A stretch of 64,000 nt of DNA from Clostridia bacterium (GCA_017522515.1 JAFWZH010000134.1:1-64000), one strand, 5' to 3'. Counted from the first letter of the stretch, positions 45,801 through 55,246 are shown. Translations and numbers: made by a program. Notes: generated by a model from the letters alone, not told the origin.

Positions 45801-48800
45801 CTAAGCACTTCCAACTTGTAACATTGTTTTCAAAATTGCTATTTTCAAGCATGTTGTATGCATTAGCATAAGGATTGTTTTCAAGTTGAGGTGCATTAAA
45901 GTAAACCGCACCCTTACCATTAACCAACAATTGAACTTGTACGTTTTGTTCAGTTTCAAGGTTAAATGGCGCGATAAGTCGAATATATTCGCTTTCCTTA
46001 GCAGATAAGTGTTCACTTTCTGTCAAAACTGTACCATCCGCAGCAACAACTCGAATATACGCACCAGCATCTTCGTTACCTGTAAATGCTGTAATAACAC
46101 GAGCATAAACAGATAATGTATATTCACCGATAGGCAAGTCGTTTACGATCTGATATACACCGTTTTGCGTGCAGTCAACATTATTGGTTAGTAAACGTAA
46201 AAGTTTTTTGCCGAACTTAGTATAACCTTCGTAAGCATAATTTTTGATATATATACTACTATTAGAAGGCATACTAGTCCAATTGTCAAGAGTTTCAAAA
46301 TTATGACCTGAAAGTAAATTGTTAATATTGCTTACAACACCTGCGCCGCCATCACCCGAATATGGGTTAATACCGCTATCTTCACCCTCAATACCTGTAT
46401 TACCCGTATCTTCAGAGTAAGCGTATTCGCTTACAACATCACCATCATCATCAAATGTATAAACGGTTTTTATTGCACTTTCGTAACAATCCTGTTCTGC
46501 GTTTTCAACAAGTTCATAGGTCTGAAGCGTTGTTCTACCAGAAGAAACTGAATATGAATATGTGGATTTTTCGCCTGCAACAAACGAAGCGTTTTCTACG
46601 CCAAATTCTGTAACTTCGACGAGGCGCTCGTTGTCAAAGATATATTCCACCTTATAAACATTGCTATCTTCGGCATCTTTCAATATCACGGAATTAGGTT
46701 TATTTGAATTATATGTGATCTTTGCCTTTCTATTGTCCGGATAGGTTATAGTATCAAGAAGCTCACCATCATATGTGTAAGAAATGTGACTTCCATCAGG
46801 AGCGGTTATAGACTTTAGATATCCGCCATCATAATAATCAAAACCAAACTCACGACCTGCACCATCAGTAACTGAAGCTATTCTATTCAACGCATATGTA
46901 ATTGTAAGTTTATTATTATATTGATCCTCGATTGAAATAAGTCTGCCTACGGTGTCAAACAAATATGTCTCATCACCTATAGTCAATGTGAACAATTCAG
47001 GATCATACAACATCTCAGCACTATCAACATCTTCATAGAGATGATAGCATACGCCGCTAGCATTAAGCTTGCATTTTTCACTGTGCTTAAAGTAAACTTC
47101 GTTTCCGTTAGCATCAATATGTACATAACCGATATACGCAACACCTTCATGCTGGAATGCAGTTTGTATCATGCTTTGCATTATATTAAGTTTAAAACCA
47201 TGACCAAGTTTCATTGCATCAAAGTTTGCAGTAAGAAGTTTGATAGCACTGTTGGCAGTATATTGATAATCTGACAATGCGCTGTTATATAAATGCTTGA
47301 TCGTTACAGGCATTCTATTACCACCCCAGGCAAAATCTTCTGATTCAAACATAAGATTTCCGCACTGAAGGTCAATGCTACCCTGACCAAATCGACCTAG
47401 CGAATGAGTATGAGTACGATATGAAGTATTTACACCGTAATTTGTCTCATAAGTCACGGCAATTTGCGGTGCCAGTTCGCTGTTTGTCGATACACCGTAC
47501 AATTCAATATAACTTTCAGAAGCCGCATCCTCATCAAGCATTTTCAAAACAAATTTAGAATCGGAATTTTCGTTTTTATTGAGTTGATCGATTAGCGTAG
47601 TAATATCGAATGCATATTTAACAACACTACCTTCTTCATAACTACCAATCTTAATACGTGCAAAATCAATAAGATTGGAGCAAATTGTTGGAGTGCAACT
47701 ACCATTATTTATGGCATCTGATACTTGGTAAAGACCAAACTTGGGATAACCACTCTTATCTGAAATTCCCGCATGCTGTGAAAGAACAAGTTCTGCTTTT
47801 TTAATACGTGGATTACGAGGTAAAGTTGGCATATTAAAGCTCATATACATACGATACTTAGAATAATCATCACCTGCTGAATCGCATGTCACCGCAATGC
47901 TATAATCGCCGGTTTTACCATAATATTCTCTTACTTTAACATAGTATGTATTGCCCTCTGTAAGTTCGGCTGTAATGCTAAAGTTGCGTCCTTTTGAGTC
48001 GTCATTTTCTTTAATAAGATTACCGCATGAATCATACAAATAACCTCTTGTATCGGTAGAACCTTGTGTACTTATTGTATAATTGCATGTGCCAGCACTT
48101 GCTACAAATTTATACCATACTTCACAACATTCACATGGGATAGTATCACTCACCCAATTATTAAGTGTGATGGGTTTAGCGTTTTGCATTTCTATTGGCA
48201 ACGAACTATCGTTTGCAAAAGGAGGAACATTTCCAACCAAACCAATTTTATGATATACATCTTCCCGAACGATACCATCTTCCCAACTATAAGTTGAAAT
48301 ATTGGTATTACCAGAAATTTGTATTTGTGGGTCAATTACTACAGGAAAAGCTCTATTTTCGGCATTAATCCAATCGCTATTTGCTGTTATTGTCAAATGA
48401 ATATTGCCATCTGCGGCGGGTTTCACTTCGTAATATACTGATGTGGATTTTACGCCATTTGCGTCAATCATAAACGGTGCAGGAATGAAGAACACTTCCT
48501 TTTTATGAACAGCATCCACAAATGCAATTTTCATATTTTCTTCATCAAACTGCGCTGTAACATTTTTACATTCAAGAACAAATGCATAGCGATATACATT
48601 TGCTTTTTCTTTGATAATAATTTCTTCTTTTACACCATTAGCAGAAACCGAATATTCATAATCTGCACCATTTTCAACATCTGCAAAACAAATTGTATCG
48701 TGTTTTGCGCCACGTTTGCTCTTTTTATTAACAACTGGGCGAATAAGTTTTTTATTCTTTTTTGATTTTTTCGATAATACAGTAACGCATTTATCCTCAT

Positions 48801-49182
48801 GTTCAATTCGGAAAAGTTCGTCATTTTCTTCGCGGCTGAATTTTGCAACAAAGTGATTTCTGCCGCAAACTAACTGCTTACCATCGTCTGACTCGAATAC
48901 AGATTCGTCAATTTCTTCATAAGACCGTGTATCACTGTCAAGCACGTGAACAGGTTTCGCGTAAAATACCGCTTGCTCGGTATTGTCTCCCATACGGAAA
49001 ACTTTACGGTTTGTACCTCTAAGTTCAGTGATTTCGCCTACACGTTTTTTTGCCGCTTTTTTCTTATTATCATTTTTAATATCATAATCACTTTCCATTT
49101 CGAAAGTAGTTTTTATGGTCTCATCGCCATTATTAGTTTCAGGCGCAAGATATATTTCTTCGCCTTTTTTACTTTTGTCCAT
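42865..49182 (-). CDS. Rhs-family polymorphic toxin
   Basis: A 2105-aa protein. Order: charged N-terminus without signal peptide; a beta-rich region; PPC-like domain (about 346-430); DNRLRE domain (about 436-577); a long YD/Rhs-repeat shell (about 640-1890) with many YDYDAxG-like units; Rhs core end YLQSRYYSPVVGRFINADEP near 1900; the junction NIDPFGYW near 1947; then a 153-aa variable tip. The tip has two or three hydrophobic stretches (SWGIAAIMGINFFATLLI, then GIFIGATLLYGVV) and a strongly basic end (KLKKKIKNLKIKIYR), so a membrane-acting toxin is plausible. RBS GAGGAG. Confidence 0.92.
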   Translation of the reverse strand: MDKSKKGEEIYLAPETNNGDETIKTTFEMESDYDIKNDNKKKAAKKRVGEITELRGTNRKVFRMGDNTEQAVFYAKPVHVLDSDTRSYEEIDESVFESDDGKQLVCGRNHFVAKFSREENDELFRIEHEDKCVTVLSKKSKKNKKLIRPVVNKKSKRGAKHDTICFADVENGADYEYSVSANGVKEEIIIKEKANVYRYAFVLECKNVTAQFDEENMKIAFVDAVHKKEVFFIPAPFMIDANGVKSTSVYYEVKPAADGNIHLTITANSDWINAENRAFPVVIDPQIQISGNTNISTYSWEDGIVREDVYHKIGLVGNVPPFANDSSLPIEMQNAKPITLNNWVSDTIPCECCEVWYKFVASAGTCNYTISTQGSTDTRGYLYDSCGNLIKENDDSKGRNFSITAELTEGNTYYVKVREYYGKTGDYSIAVTCDSAGDDYSKYRMYMSFNMPTLPRNPRIKKAELVLSQHAGISDKSGYPKFGLYQVSDAINNGSCTPTICSNLIDFARIKIGSYEEGSVVKYAFDITTLIDQLNKNENSDSKFVLKMLDEDAASESYIELYGVSTNSELAPQIAVTYETNYGVNTSYRTHTHSLGRFGQGSIDLQCGNLMFESEDFAWGGNRMPVTIKHLYNSALSDYQYTANSAIKLLTANFDAMKLGHGFKLNIMQSMIQTAFQHEGVAYIGYVHIDANGNEVYFKHSEKCKLNASGVCYHLYEDVDSAEMLYDPELFTLTIGDETYLFDTVGRLISIEDQYNNKLTITYALNRIASVTDGAGREFGFDYYDGGYLKSITAPDGSHISYTYDGELLDTITYPDNRKAKITYNSNKPNSVILKDAEDSNVYKVEYIFDNERLVEVTEFGVENASFVAGEKSTYSYSVSSGRTTLQTYELVENAEQDCYESAIKTVYTFDDDGDVVSEYAYSEDTGNTGIEGEDSGINPYSGDGGAGVVSNINNLLSGHNFETLDNWTSMPSNSSIYIKNYAYEGYTKFGKKLLRLLTNNVDCTQNGVYQIVNDLPIGEYTLSVYARVITAFTGNEDAGAYIRVVAADGTVLTESEHLSAKESEYIRLIAPFNLETEQNVQVQLLVNGKGAVYFNAPQLENNPYANAYNMLENSNFENNVTSWKCLGDVISTSETCFNMKHSLKITGNVDDKCYASQVVMVKPSRSTRETFTLSGWAKGYGLPNHERDDVESTTFRLRAVIRYYDSAYREYGTEEYTADFSPCTEEWQLASVEFAKSKYRTIQSITIYCDYSNNIGVAYFDDIQLIRNSIETGLSASDFETAVDDDVVTADEADTVTSEGAGFKEKVDAFGNTLTETTFTDGEFGTIYRAFEFTKSTNESGNVNENAGNDLIAEIDARGNETLYTVDEDTSRNEEVIDRCSNKTLYEYDESGKTTKVTSKDADGAELANVSYGYDAFDNMTSIVRGDGMKYVLAYNAYHNLESIGVNGKDEKLVKYTYKSGNGRLKEMAYANGDKMKATYNGTGQLIAEKWFDINNTLTAHYKYTYDGQGNIVRSIDILACKEYNYEYDEGKVIRATECNITINADEIVVAKELVNTIFYVYDNDGTLVRKRIISANGDENIVNYETTDDNTVVKFTAGGKTVTSHSKTDSFGRKVFDELQLGTGFVSRQFSYLTGEVTDEHIDSEKLKSSPTTQLVSQIVLSDGRSISYEYDAEERITKVIDSIDGTTEYTYDALGQLKTEIVNGVIVNDMTYDNYGNILTKNGISYTYGDDVWKDKLTKVGDQEIIYDDQGNPTTYLGHTLTWEKGRQLKSFDNIQYTYNANGIRTSKTIDGVRHNFALDGSKILRETWGNNTLIPLYDNEETVCGIIYNDEPFYFHKNLQGDIIAIVDKTANIVAKYTYDAWGTCTITGDTSGCGISTLNPYRYRGYYFDQEIGLYYLQSRYYSPVVGRFINADEPIVLQIEKNIINANLFCYCKNEPIMNIDPFGYWVLTIGISWGIAAIMGINFFATLLIDSTWDYGIFIGATLLYGVVEKGLSGSLGIYWRFKKIKNYLDSVTVGFAVGFKVGGMLVYDYYNYPSSKKKFVGIQISFGTTGLYRETAPFDGGLYIPLKSKLKSFFASCGNNFSKLKKKIKNLKIKIYR

Positions 49183-49247
49183 ATCTTAGGGACTCCTCTC
49201 TATTGATTATGGACAGTTAATTTATTTATAGATAATGAATAGAATTA

Positions 49248-50378
49248 CTATTTATAATTGATCTCTAAAATTTGAGGTGCATAACTGCTGTCTGCAGTTG
49301 ATATAATGGCAAAATCTCCATCTTTAACTTTCAATTTCAAAATCAAGCCATTTGAAGGACTAAGTTTTTTTGTTTGAGAATCTACTAAAAGTGGTGTTAT
49401 ATCTATATTTTGATAATTATTTATTATGTTAGAATTAGCTATTAAATCACCTTCTAATATTTTGTTTTCCCAATTAGAACCAAAACTACAAAATCTTTGC
49501 GAAACTTTATATACCTTTAATTGTCGTGTTGTCTTATTGTGTAATGGTATATGCATTACAACTTTATTTATATTCTTTTCAATCATCTCAGAAATACGAT
49601 CATAATCTACTCTTGAATATAGCCATTGCTCTCCAAACTGTTCAGTTTTTCCAATAAACGCAATGCTTCCAAAAGCGTTATTATCACTAGGGTTCCCGCT
49701 TTCTACAGTTGTATCTTGAAACAGTTTTCTTTCATACATGTTTATTTCAAATAATATTCCTTTAGCATCGTGAACATTAGGCAAAACGGTAACCTTATAT
49801 TTCTTATCGTTTATTTTTTCACACTCTAGTTTTGCGGGTGCTATAATATCATTAGACCAGTTAGTAGAGCCAATACAAGATAACGTTACAAATGGTTTAA
49901 ATTGCTCGCTCATTAAAGCAAAAAATTTATTTGTAACTCTTGCATTTAGAAAAGGTATACTAACTTCAACAAAAAATGAAAATCTATCTTTGCCGTTAAG
50001 ATTTGCATTATATGCTATACCATTTGCTGTTGGATAAACTTCATCTAAGCCATAAAAGACTCGTTCCTCAAAATATGAGTGGATTGTCTGTTGTGGCTGC
50101 ATTTCACAAAATCCTTCGGCATTTTCCATTCTTATAGTATTAAACAATGTTATATTCGCATTGCTGCCTACGGTATATATTTCACCATTAGATTGGTTAA
50201 ATCTAAAATCAACTATTTTTTTGCTCCTTTGGTTATAAATTGGACAACTAAAATAGTATGCAGTTTTAGTACCGTTTTTTTCTTTTAAAACCACTCTATA
50301 TCGGTTGCAATTATCGTAATCAATTTCGAAATCATCATTATCTCTTATATACGAGATTTCATCTAAAATAGATTTCAT
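49248..50378 (-). CDS. Standalone DNRLRE-like structural protein
   Basis: A 376-aa beta-rich protein without signal peptide. It is homologous over nearly its whole length to the C-terminal two-thirds of the CYTH fusion proteins at 56616 and 60283 (shared DTTVES, FGEQWLYS, FCSFGSNWENK, and an end of PQILEINYK). The C-terminal half has the DNRLRE-type pattern seen in wall proteins and Rhs. It sits between the amidase and the Rhs toxin, so it may be a carrier or coat protein for the toxin (inference). Confidence 0.65.
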   Translation of the reverse strand: MKSILDEISYIRDNDDFEIDYDNCNRYRVVLKEKNGTKTAYYFSCPIYNQRSKKIVDFRFNQSNGEIYTVGSNANITLFNTIRMENAEGFCEMQPQQTIHSYFEERVFYGLDEVYPTANGIAYNANLNGKDRFSFFVEVSIPFLNARVTNKFFALMSEQFKPFVTLSCIGSTNWSNDIIAPAKLECEKINDKKYKVTVLPNVHDAKGILFEINMYERKLFQDTTVESGNPSDNNAFGSIAFIGKTEQFGEQWLYSRVDYDRISEMIEKNINKVVMHIPLHNKTTRQLKVYKVSQRFCSFGSNWENKILEGDLIANSNIINNYQNIDITPLLVDSQTKKLSPSNGLILKLKVKDGDFAIISTADSSYAPQILEINYK

Positions 50379-50458
50379 TCATTCACTTCCAAAATTCTAT
50401 ATTAATTAACTGTCAATTTTTGTTTGTGTGGCAGCAGCCAATACCACACAATTTTCAA

Positions 50459-51469
50459 TTAATCTAAATATATTTTCACAGCATCTATAGATTGTCCTAA
50501 GATGCCAGCGTATCCGTTATCGTAATCATTTTCATTGTAGCCAGAGACAAACGGTAACCACCTATTACTAGTTCGTAAATGAACAGCATAATGTATAGTT
50601 TTACCTGTGTCTGTTCGCATCATCAAACCATCGATAACTTTTCCAAACAATCCAGCATAATCATCACGATTCGTAACTTCAGGCAACCATACGCCACCCT
50701 TGCAATGAACTTTATAAACAATGTTACCTTTCGATAGATTTGCAAACAAAGCACATATATCATGACTAAAAATACCTGCATAATCTTCAAGATCTTTAAC
50801 ATTTGGTAGCCATTTCTTTCGAACGTTATCCCACACTTGATATGTAACAGATACTTTTTCATCATTCTTAAAATCTTCGGACTTATTATCCAAAACTATG
50901 GACTCTCTTTTTTCCAAATTTAAGAACTCAATTAGACCTTCAGCTACTGCGAGTGCATAAGCGTTTTGACCTGCTTCCGATGTTATAACCTTGTAATCCT
51001 CAGTGCCATCCATAAATCCACCTTCGCAGAGCACGGCCGGTATTTTGTTTTGATTAATAACAGTAAAGTCTGCCTTTTTAATACCTCTGCCTCTTAGGCC
51101 TGTATATTCAACCATTTTGTCATAAATCAAATTGGCAAGTTGAATATCATCTTCAGTTGGATTGTTATCGGTGAACACTTCTACACCTGTAGCTTCGTTC
51201 CATTTGCCTGTAAAAGCATTATGGTGCAAAGAAACAAATACCTCCGCACCTGCAGCTATATATCTGTTAAGCCTATTAATAAGACTTTCATCGGTGTAAC
51301 CCTCATCGTTATCCGTATGTAGAAATGCGCAGTTGTAAGGGGCTAATATCTCGACAACCTTGTCTCTTACTTTGTCGCCAATAAGCCACTCTTTTATTCC
51401 GTCTGGCGTTTGTTTGCCGGGTGTGTATAAACCGTGACCTACGTCTATTGCAATTAATACTTCCTTCAT
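50459..51469 (-). CDS. N-acetylmuramoyl-L-alanine amidase (endolysin-like)
   Basis: A 336-aa Amidase_3 enzyme cutting the amide link of peptidoglycan. Zinc ligands are recognisable in IDVGHG near the N-terminus, SLHHNAF near 88, and a catalytic Glu in LCEGGFMDG near 150. The C-terminus holds three tandem ~40-aa repeats of the pattern WLPxV...DYAG(I/L), a wall-binding motif of clostridial phage endolysins. No signal peptide: it needs the holin next door for release. It follows the holin gene by 6 bp. Confidence 0.92.
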   Translation of the reverse strand: MKEVLIAIDVGHGLYTPGKQTPDGIKEWLIGDKVRDKVVEILAPYNCAFLHTDNDEGYTDESLINRLNRYIAAGAEVFVSLHHNAFTGKWNEATGVEVFTDNNPTEDDIQLANLIYDKMVEYTGLRGRGIKKADFTVINQNKIPAVLCEGGFMDGTEDYKVITSEAGQNAYALAVAEGLIEFLNLEKRESIVLDNKSEDFKNDEKVSVTYQVWDNVRKKWLPNVKDLEDYAGIFSHDICALFANLSKGNIVYKVHCKGGVWLPEVTNRDDYAGLFGKVIDGLMMRTDTGKTIHYAVHLRTSNRWLPFVSGYNENDYDNGYAGILGQSIDAVKIYLD

Positions 51470-51475
51470 ATTAAA

Positions 51476-51763
51476 TCACTCATCTTTTTTGGCTTGAAGA
51501 TACAATTGATTAGCATAAACACTAGCACCTGCGACAAGAACGCCTTGTGTAAATGATGTAAATACAGCTAAAGCAATCTCTTTTGCACAAGAAACGTCAC
51601 TTGTCGCAAATACCCAAACGGCAGATAAAACCACGCCTATCAGTCCTATTGACAAGGGTATCCATTTATCAGGCAACCTGCTTTCCTTAAGGCCGACACC
51701 TACGAAATATAATACCGGAATTAAAATAAGTAATTCTGTTTTAATATAATCTTGAAAATTCAT
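51476..51763 (-). CDS. Phage-type holin
   Basis: A 95-aa protein with three transmembrane segments (LLILIPVLYFVGVGL, LSIGLIGVVLSAVWVF, and a C-terminal helix) and a short charged tail QAKKDE. The layout is that of class II phage holins (Phage_holin_5_2-like). It would permeabilise the membrane to pass the amidase and perhaps other cargo. It lies between the XhlA-like gene and the amidase. Confidence 0.82.
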   Translation of the reverse strand: MNFQDYIKTELLILIPVLYFVGVGLKESRLPDKWIPLSIGLIGVVLSAVWVFATSDVSCAKEIALAVFTSFTQGVLVAGASVYANQLYLQAKKDE

Positions 51764-51775
51764 ATAGTATCGACC

Positions 51776-52069
51776 TTAAGTAACAGCGAGGCCGATGATC
51801 GTTGAAATAACCGCACCTGCTATAGCGGCAATTATAGCCGTAACAATTTGCTGTAATCTCATTTTAGGAACAGATTCAATTTCGTCGATTTTTTGTTCAT
51901 GACGTGCTAAATGTTGATTTGTATGTTTCAATTCATTTGCTAAAGTTATAAGAGTTTCATTCATTGTACGAATTTCTCCTTGAACCGCTTGTAAACTAGA
52001 AACATCGTGTTCTATACCACTTAATCGCTGCTCTACACGAGATAGAGCAATGCGTACATCTTCCTCCAT
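51776..52069 (-). CDS. XhlA-like holin partner
   Basis: A 97-aa protein. A long amphipathic coiled coil (about residues 5-75: VEQRLSGIEHDVSSLQAV) ends in one C-terminal transmembrane helix (AIIAAIAGAVISTIIGLA), as in Bacillus XhlA-type proteins that cooperate with holins. Start 52069 has AAAGGAG at 8 nt. First structural gene of the minus arm. Confidence 0.78.
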   Translation of the reverse strand: MEEDVRIALSRVEQRLSGIEHDVSSLQAVQGEIRTMNETLITLANELKHTNQHLARHEQKIDEIESVPKMRLQQIVTAIIAAIAGAVISTIIGLAVT

Positions 52070-52160
52070 AAGGTTTCTCCTTTCCTCATTTTTTTGTGGC
52101 TGCAAACACAGTATACAACTATTAGCGGACTGTTCCTGTCCATTGAAAAAAATTTTTTAA

Positions 52161-52520
52161 CTATTTAGGATATTTTAATTTTAGCGGCATTGTATAATGA
52201 GATATTATGCGATCAATATGTTCGATTTCCTCATTGGATAGTTCTTTTGAAGAATTTTTCATTTTATTCAAAACTGCTATGTCTTTATCTGACATATAAT
52301 CTTTTAAAATATGAAAATCCTCATCTAAATAAATTCCACCTTTATTTCTTCCCCGTTCTGTGCGAATTGGAAAAGCTTCAGACATACCATCCACATCGCG
52401 CTGTATCGTTTTTCTTGATACTTGAAATTCTTCAGCATAATATGACATAGTACAAAAGCGTTTTTTGGATAAATCTTGCATTATTTTAATCCAGCGAACA
52501 ACTATTATTACGCTCGACAT
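52161..52520 (-). CDS. HTH_11/DeoR-type transcriptional regulator
   Basis: A 119-aa protein. The HTH (AEEFQVSRKTIQRDVDGM) is typical of DeoR/HTH_11; the short C-terminal tail is not a sugar-binding domain. It faces a similar regulator at 52886 and shares the layout HTH, GGxxL/V-D/N, then a charged helix. Strong AAAGGAGG ribosome binding site. Likely controls one or both divergent arms. Confidence 0.82.
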   Translation of the reverse strand: MSSVIIVVRWIKIMQDLSKKRFCTMSYYAEEFQVSRKTIQRDVDGMSEAFPIRTERGRNKGGIYLDEDFHILKDYMSDKDIAVLNKMKNSSKELSNEEIEHIDRIISHYTMPLKLKYPK

Positions 52521-52758
52521 ATTGTAGTCCTCCTTTCAAAAAAAGAATTAAAAAACTTTTTGCGCAAAAAGGGGAATTTTGTATGCATACCAATTATAAT
52601 AACCACGAAAAATTGTTTTTTGTGCCATAAAATGTAAAAATTGTTCTATTTTTTCATCGCAAAAAATGACAAAAAAATCACAATTTAAACAAATGATTAT
52701 ACAAAGTTACAATATTAGACAAAATATGCTAAAACATATAAAACAATATTAAATAAAA

Positions 52759-52800
52759 TCCTGCTAAATTGACATTTTGGTCAACTTAGCAGGATTTTTA
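52759..52800. terminator. Strong hairpin in the divergent intergenic region
   Basis: TCCTGCTAAATTGAC pairs with GTCAACTTAGCAGGA (one mismatch), flanked by A-run and T-run so it can terminate both ways. It lies in the 365-bp gap between the two divergent regulators, 85 nt upstream of the 52886 start, and may be an attenuator. Confidence 0.82.
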
Positions 52801-52885
52801 AAATTTCTAAAAAATATTTTTAAAAATAGGACGGCACGTAGTCCCATTTTGTCTTTATAATTGTTTGCAAAGGAGGCGTTTTCAA

Positions 52886-53254
52886 ATGACAACAATACAA
52901 AGACGCATTGAAATTTTGAGGATATTGTCACGATGTAGACAAACAAAAATTGTAAGCCTAGCACAAGAGTTGGGAGTCTGCGACAAAACAATACGAAGGG
53001 ATATTGATTTTCTAAGTACAGATTATCCAATATATACTCTCAGGGGTAAATACGGTGGTGTTTTCGTCACTGATAATTTCAGACTTGATCGCATGTATAT
53101 GAACGAAGAAAAAATAGCTTTGCTCAAAAAACTTTCTAGCAAGATCGAAAATGGCGATGTTTTAACAAAAAGCGAAAAGGAAACATTTGACGCTATTATA
53201 GCAGAATATTCTGCCCCTAGCGGCAAAAAGGAACGGGAAAATGAATCAAAATGA
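52886..53254 (+). CDS. HTH_11/DeoR-type transcriptional regulator
   Basis: A 122-aa protein, N-terminal HTH (AQELGVCDKTIRRDIDFL), then GGVFVTDNF and a helical C-terminus. It is a paralogue-like partner of the divergent regulator at 52161. ATG 52886 with AAAGGAGG. First gene of the plus arm; overlaps the next gene by 14 bp. Probably sets the expression of the toxin island. Confidence 0.82.
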   Translation: MTTIQRRIEILRILSRCRQTKIVSLAQELGVCDKTIRRDIDFLSTDYPIYTLRGKYGGVFVTDNFRLDRMYMNEEKIALLKKLSSKIENGDVLTKSEKETFDAIIAEYSAPSGKKERENESK

Positions 53255-54311
53255 AATATCACTATTCAAAGAATTGTGTAAATTCAAATTCAACACATTT
53301 GATAAATCACTGCTTGAATATGCTACCCCAAAAGTGTTAGGCCACCTTTTTTACAATCGTATGCAAGGTATAGCTTACCATAATCTTAAAAGACACTCTC
53401 TATTAGGTATGGTTAATCGCGAATTCCGCAACTCTCTTAAATGCGCATACGAACACAATATAGCAAGAAATAATAGTTTCTTAATTTGCTTGTCTAATTT
53501 AACGAAATTATTATCAAACTGCAACGCAAATATCGCTATGCTAAAAGGTGCATATTTATGTTCACACTATCCTGCCGGATGTAGAACATCAAACGATATT
53601 GATCTCCTTGTTTTACCTAAAGACGTAACTATTATTGGCAAATCGCTAACTCAAGATGGTTTTAAACAAGGCAACATTAGGAATGGTGAATTTATACCCG
53701 CTACTCGCAAGGAGATTATAGAGTCCAAAGTGACACGCGGAGAAACGGTACCTTACATAAAACAAGTAGATTTGCCTTTCATGAAATATTTTGAAGTGGA
53801 TATCAATTTTTCTCTCGACTACAAAAACGGTGAAACTGATACTTTAGACAAAATATTAACCAACGCATGCTCAGTAAAAGAAAATGAAATTTTAATACCA
53901 ACACTTAATAAATATGATTTCTTCATACATTTATGTGCTCATCTATATAAAGAAGCAACCACCCTACCCTGGATAGAAATGCACAGGGATATGACACTAT
54001 ATAAATATTGTGACATTTATATGCTCATCGATGAAATGAGTGATGAGGATTTAATAAATACATTTGTTAGAGCTCGTGAATTAAATATGGAAAAAGTTTG
54101 TGCTTATTCAATTTTAGAAGCAGCTGGTCTATTTGATATTGATAATTCCTATGCAATACAACTTGCTAAAGAAACTTTATCAGATGATCAATACTTTATT
54201 CTAAACATTGTGGATCCAAAAAACAAACGAACCTTGCGCTATCAAACACACGATGTGACCACTCGCTTTTTTATGGATGACAGAGCAGATGATTTAAAGG
54301 TGGTGACATAA
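53241..54311 (+). CDS. Nucleotidyltransferase-family protein (NTP_transf_5-like)
   Basis: A 356-aa protein. MLKGAYLCSHYP followed by RTSNDIDLLVLP gives the D-x-D acidic pair of nucleotidyltransferase superfamily members of the NTP_transf_5 type; a helical C-terminus follows. The family is common in clostridial surface-polysaccharide and peptide gene clusters, with unclear substrate. It overlaps the regulator and abuts the kinase with zero spacing, indicating a tight operon. Confidence 0.75.
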   Translation: MNQNEISLFKELCKFKFNTFDKSLLEYATPKVLGHLFYNRMQGIAYHNLKRHSLLGMVNREFRNSLKCAYEHNIARNNSFLICLSNLTKLLSNCNANIAMLKGAYLCSHYPAGCRTSNDIDLLVLPKDVTIIGKSLTQDGFKQGNIRNGEFIPATRKEIIESKVTRGETVPYIKQVDLPFMKYFEVDINFSLDYKNGETDTLDKILTNACSVKENEILIPTLNKYDFFIHLCAHLYKEATTLPWIEMHRDMTLYKYCDIYMLIDEMSDEDLINTFVRARELNMEKVCAYSILEAAGLFDIDNSYAIQLAKETLSDDQYFILNIVDPKNKRTLRYQTHDVTTRFFMDDRADDLKVVT

Positions 54312-54941
54312 ATGAAAAAGCTCAATATGTATCACAACAATACTAACGGAAAGCTTATTACTGTGTGCGGCCTTGACGGATGCGGTAAAACTACAATGAT
54401 GAAACGAATTATTTCGGATTTAGAAAAAGAAAACGATATTTTTATTACTAAACAGCCTACAAATAGTGTTCGCGAATCAAAAATTTTCAGAACATATATG
54501 GATTCTCCAAATCATGAAGAATTTGATTATAGAAGTCTTTCACTTTTAGCAGCAAGCGACCGAATTCAGCATGTAAGCAAAATTATTAAACCAGAACTTG
54601 AAAAAGGTAACATTGTTGTAAGTGATAGATATTTTTATTCATGTCTAGCAAACCTACGTGCTAGAGGTTTCAAAAAAGATAAATGGATTTACGAAGTAGC
54701 TGAATCAATAATCAAGCCTGATATAGCATTCTTTTTTGATGTGCCGGTAGAAACAGCAGTTGCGCGAGTTAGACAACGCGAAGATGAAAAAGACCGATAT
54801 ATTGATATGGATTTACAGCACAAACTACGACAAGAGTATATAGATATTTGCAAATCAAATGGCGGTGTTTTAATATCGACCACACAAAGCGAAGAAGATA
54901 CATATAAACAAGTTAAAGATGCTTTAGAAAGGATATTTTAA
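54312..54941 (+). CDS. Thymidylate-kinase-like P-loop kinase
   Basis: A 209-aa protein. P-loop GLDGCGKTT near residues 19-27, DRYFYS near 105-110, and a LID-like RQREDEKDRY near 155 are those of dTMP kinases. Because it is an extra copy in an operon with nucleotidyltransferase, ACP and ligase genes, it may phosphorylate another small molecule. Begins directly after the previous stop. Confidence 0.82.
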   Translation: MKKLNMYHNNTNGKLITVCGLDGCGKTTMMKRIISDLEKENDIFITKQPTNSVRESKIFRTYMDSPNHEEFDYRSLSLLAASDRIQHVSKIIKPELEKGNIVVSDRYFYSCLANLRARGFKKDKWIYEVAESIIKPDIAFFFDVPVETAVARVRQREDEKDRYIDMDLQHKLRQEYIDICKSNGGVLISTTQSEEDTYKQVKDALERIF

Positions 54942-54943
54942 AT

Positions 54944-55174
54944 ATGGAAACACAAGAACAAGTTGTAAAAATTCTTGAAGAATTAAGCGGAAACACAAAT
55001 ATAAATTCTAACGACCATCTACAAAACGATTTGGGATTAGATAGCTTAGATCTGGTTAATTTGCTTGTATGTATTGAAGATGAATTTGAAATTGAATTAG
55101 ATGAATCAGATATGAATCCTTTTGACTTTGAAACAGTTGAAAGCGTTGTAAATATGGTCGAAAAATACATTTAA
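54944..55174 (+). CDS. Acyl carrier protein
   Basis: A 76-aa acidic four-helix protein. LGLDSLDLVNL carries Ser34, the 4'-phosphopantetheine attachment site. It is not beside fatty-acid synthesis genes, so it is a specialised ACP working with the adjacent acyl ligase. Three bases separate it from the kinase. Confidence 0.93.
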   Translation: METQEQVVKILEELSGNTNINSNDHLQNDLGLDSLDLVNLLVCIEDEFEIELDESDMNPFDFETVESVVNMVEKYI

Positions 55175-55246
55175 TTCAACCATAAAATAATTCTTCTATT
55201 ATTCTTTTATTTTAAAAAATCTAATTTTGAAAGAAGGTTGAATAAA

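Noticed and set aside
49248..52069. Prophage remnant as explanation for holin, XhlA-like and amidase genes
   Set aside because: No capsid, tail, terminase or phage repressor genes are seen on either side; kept as an alternative but not called.
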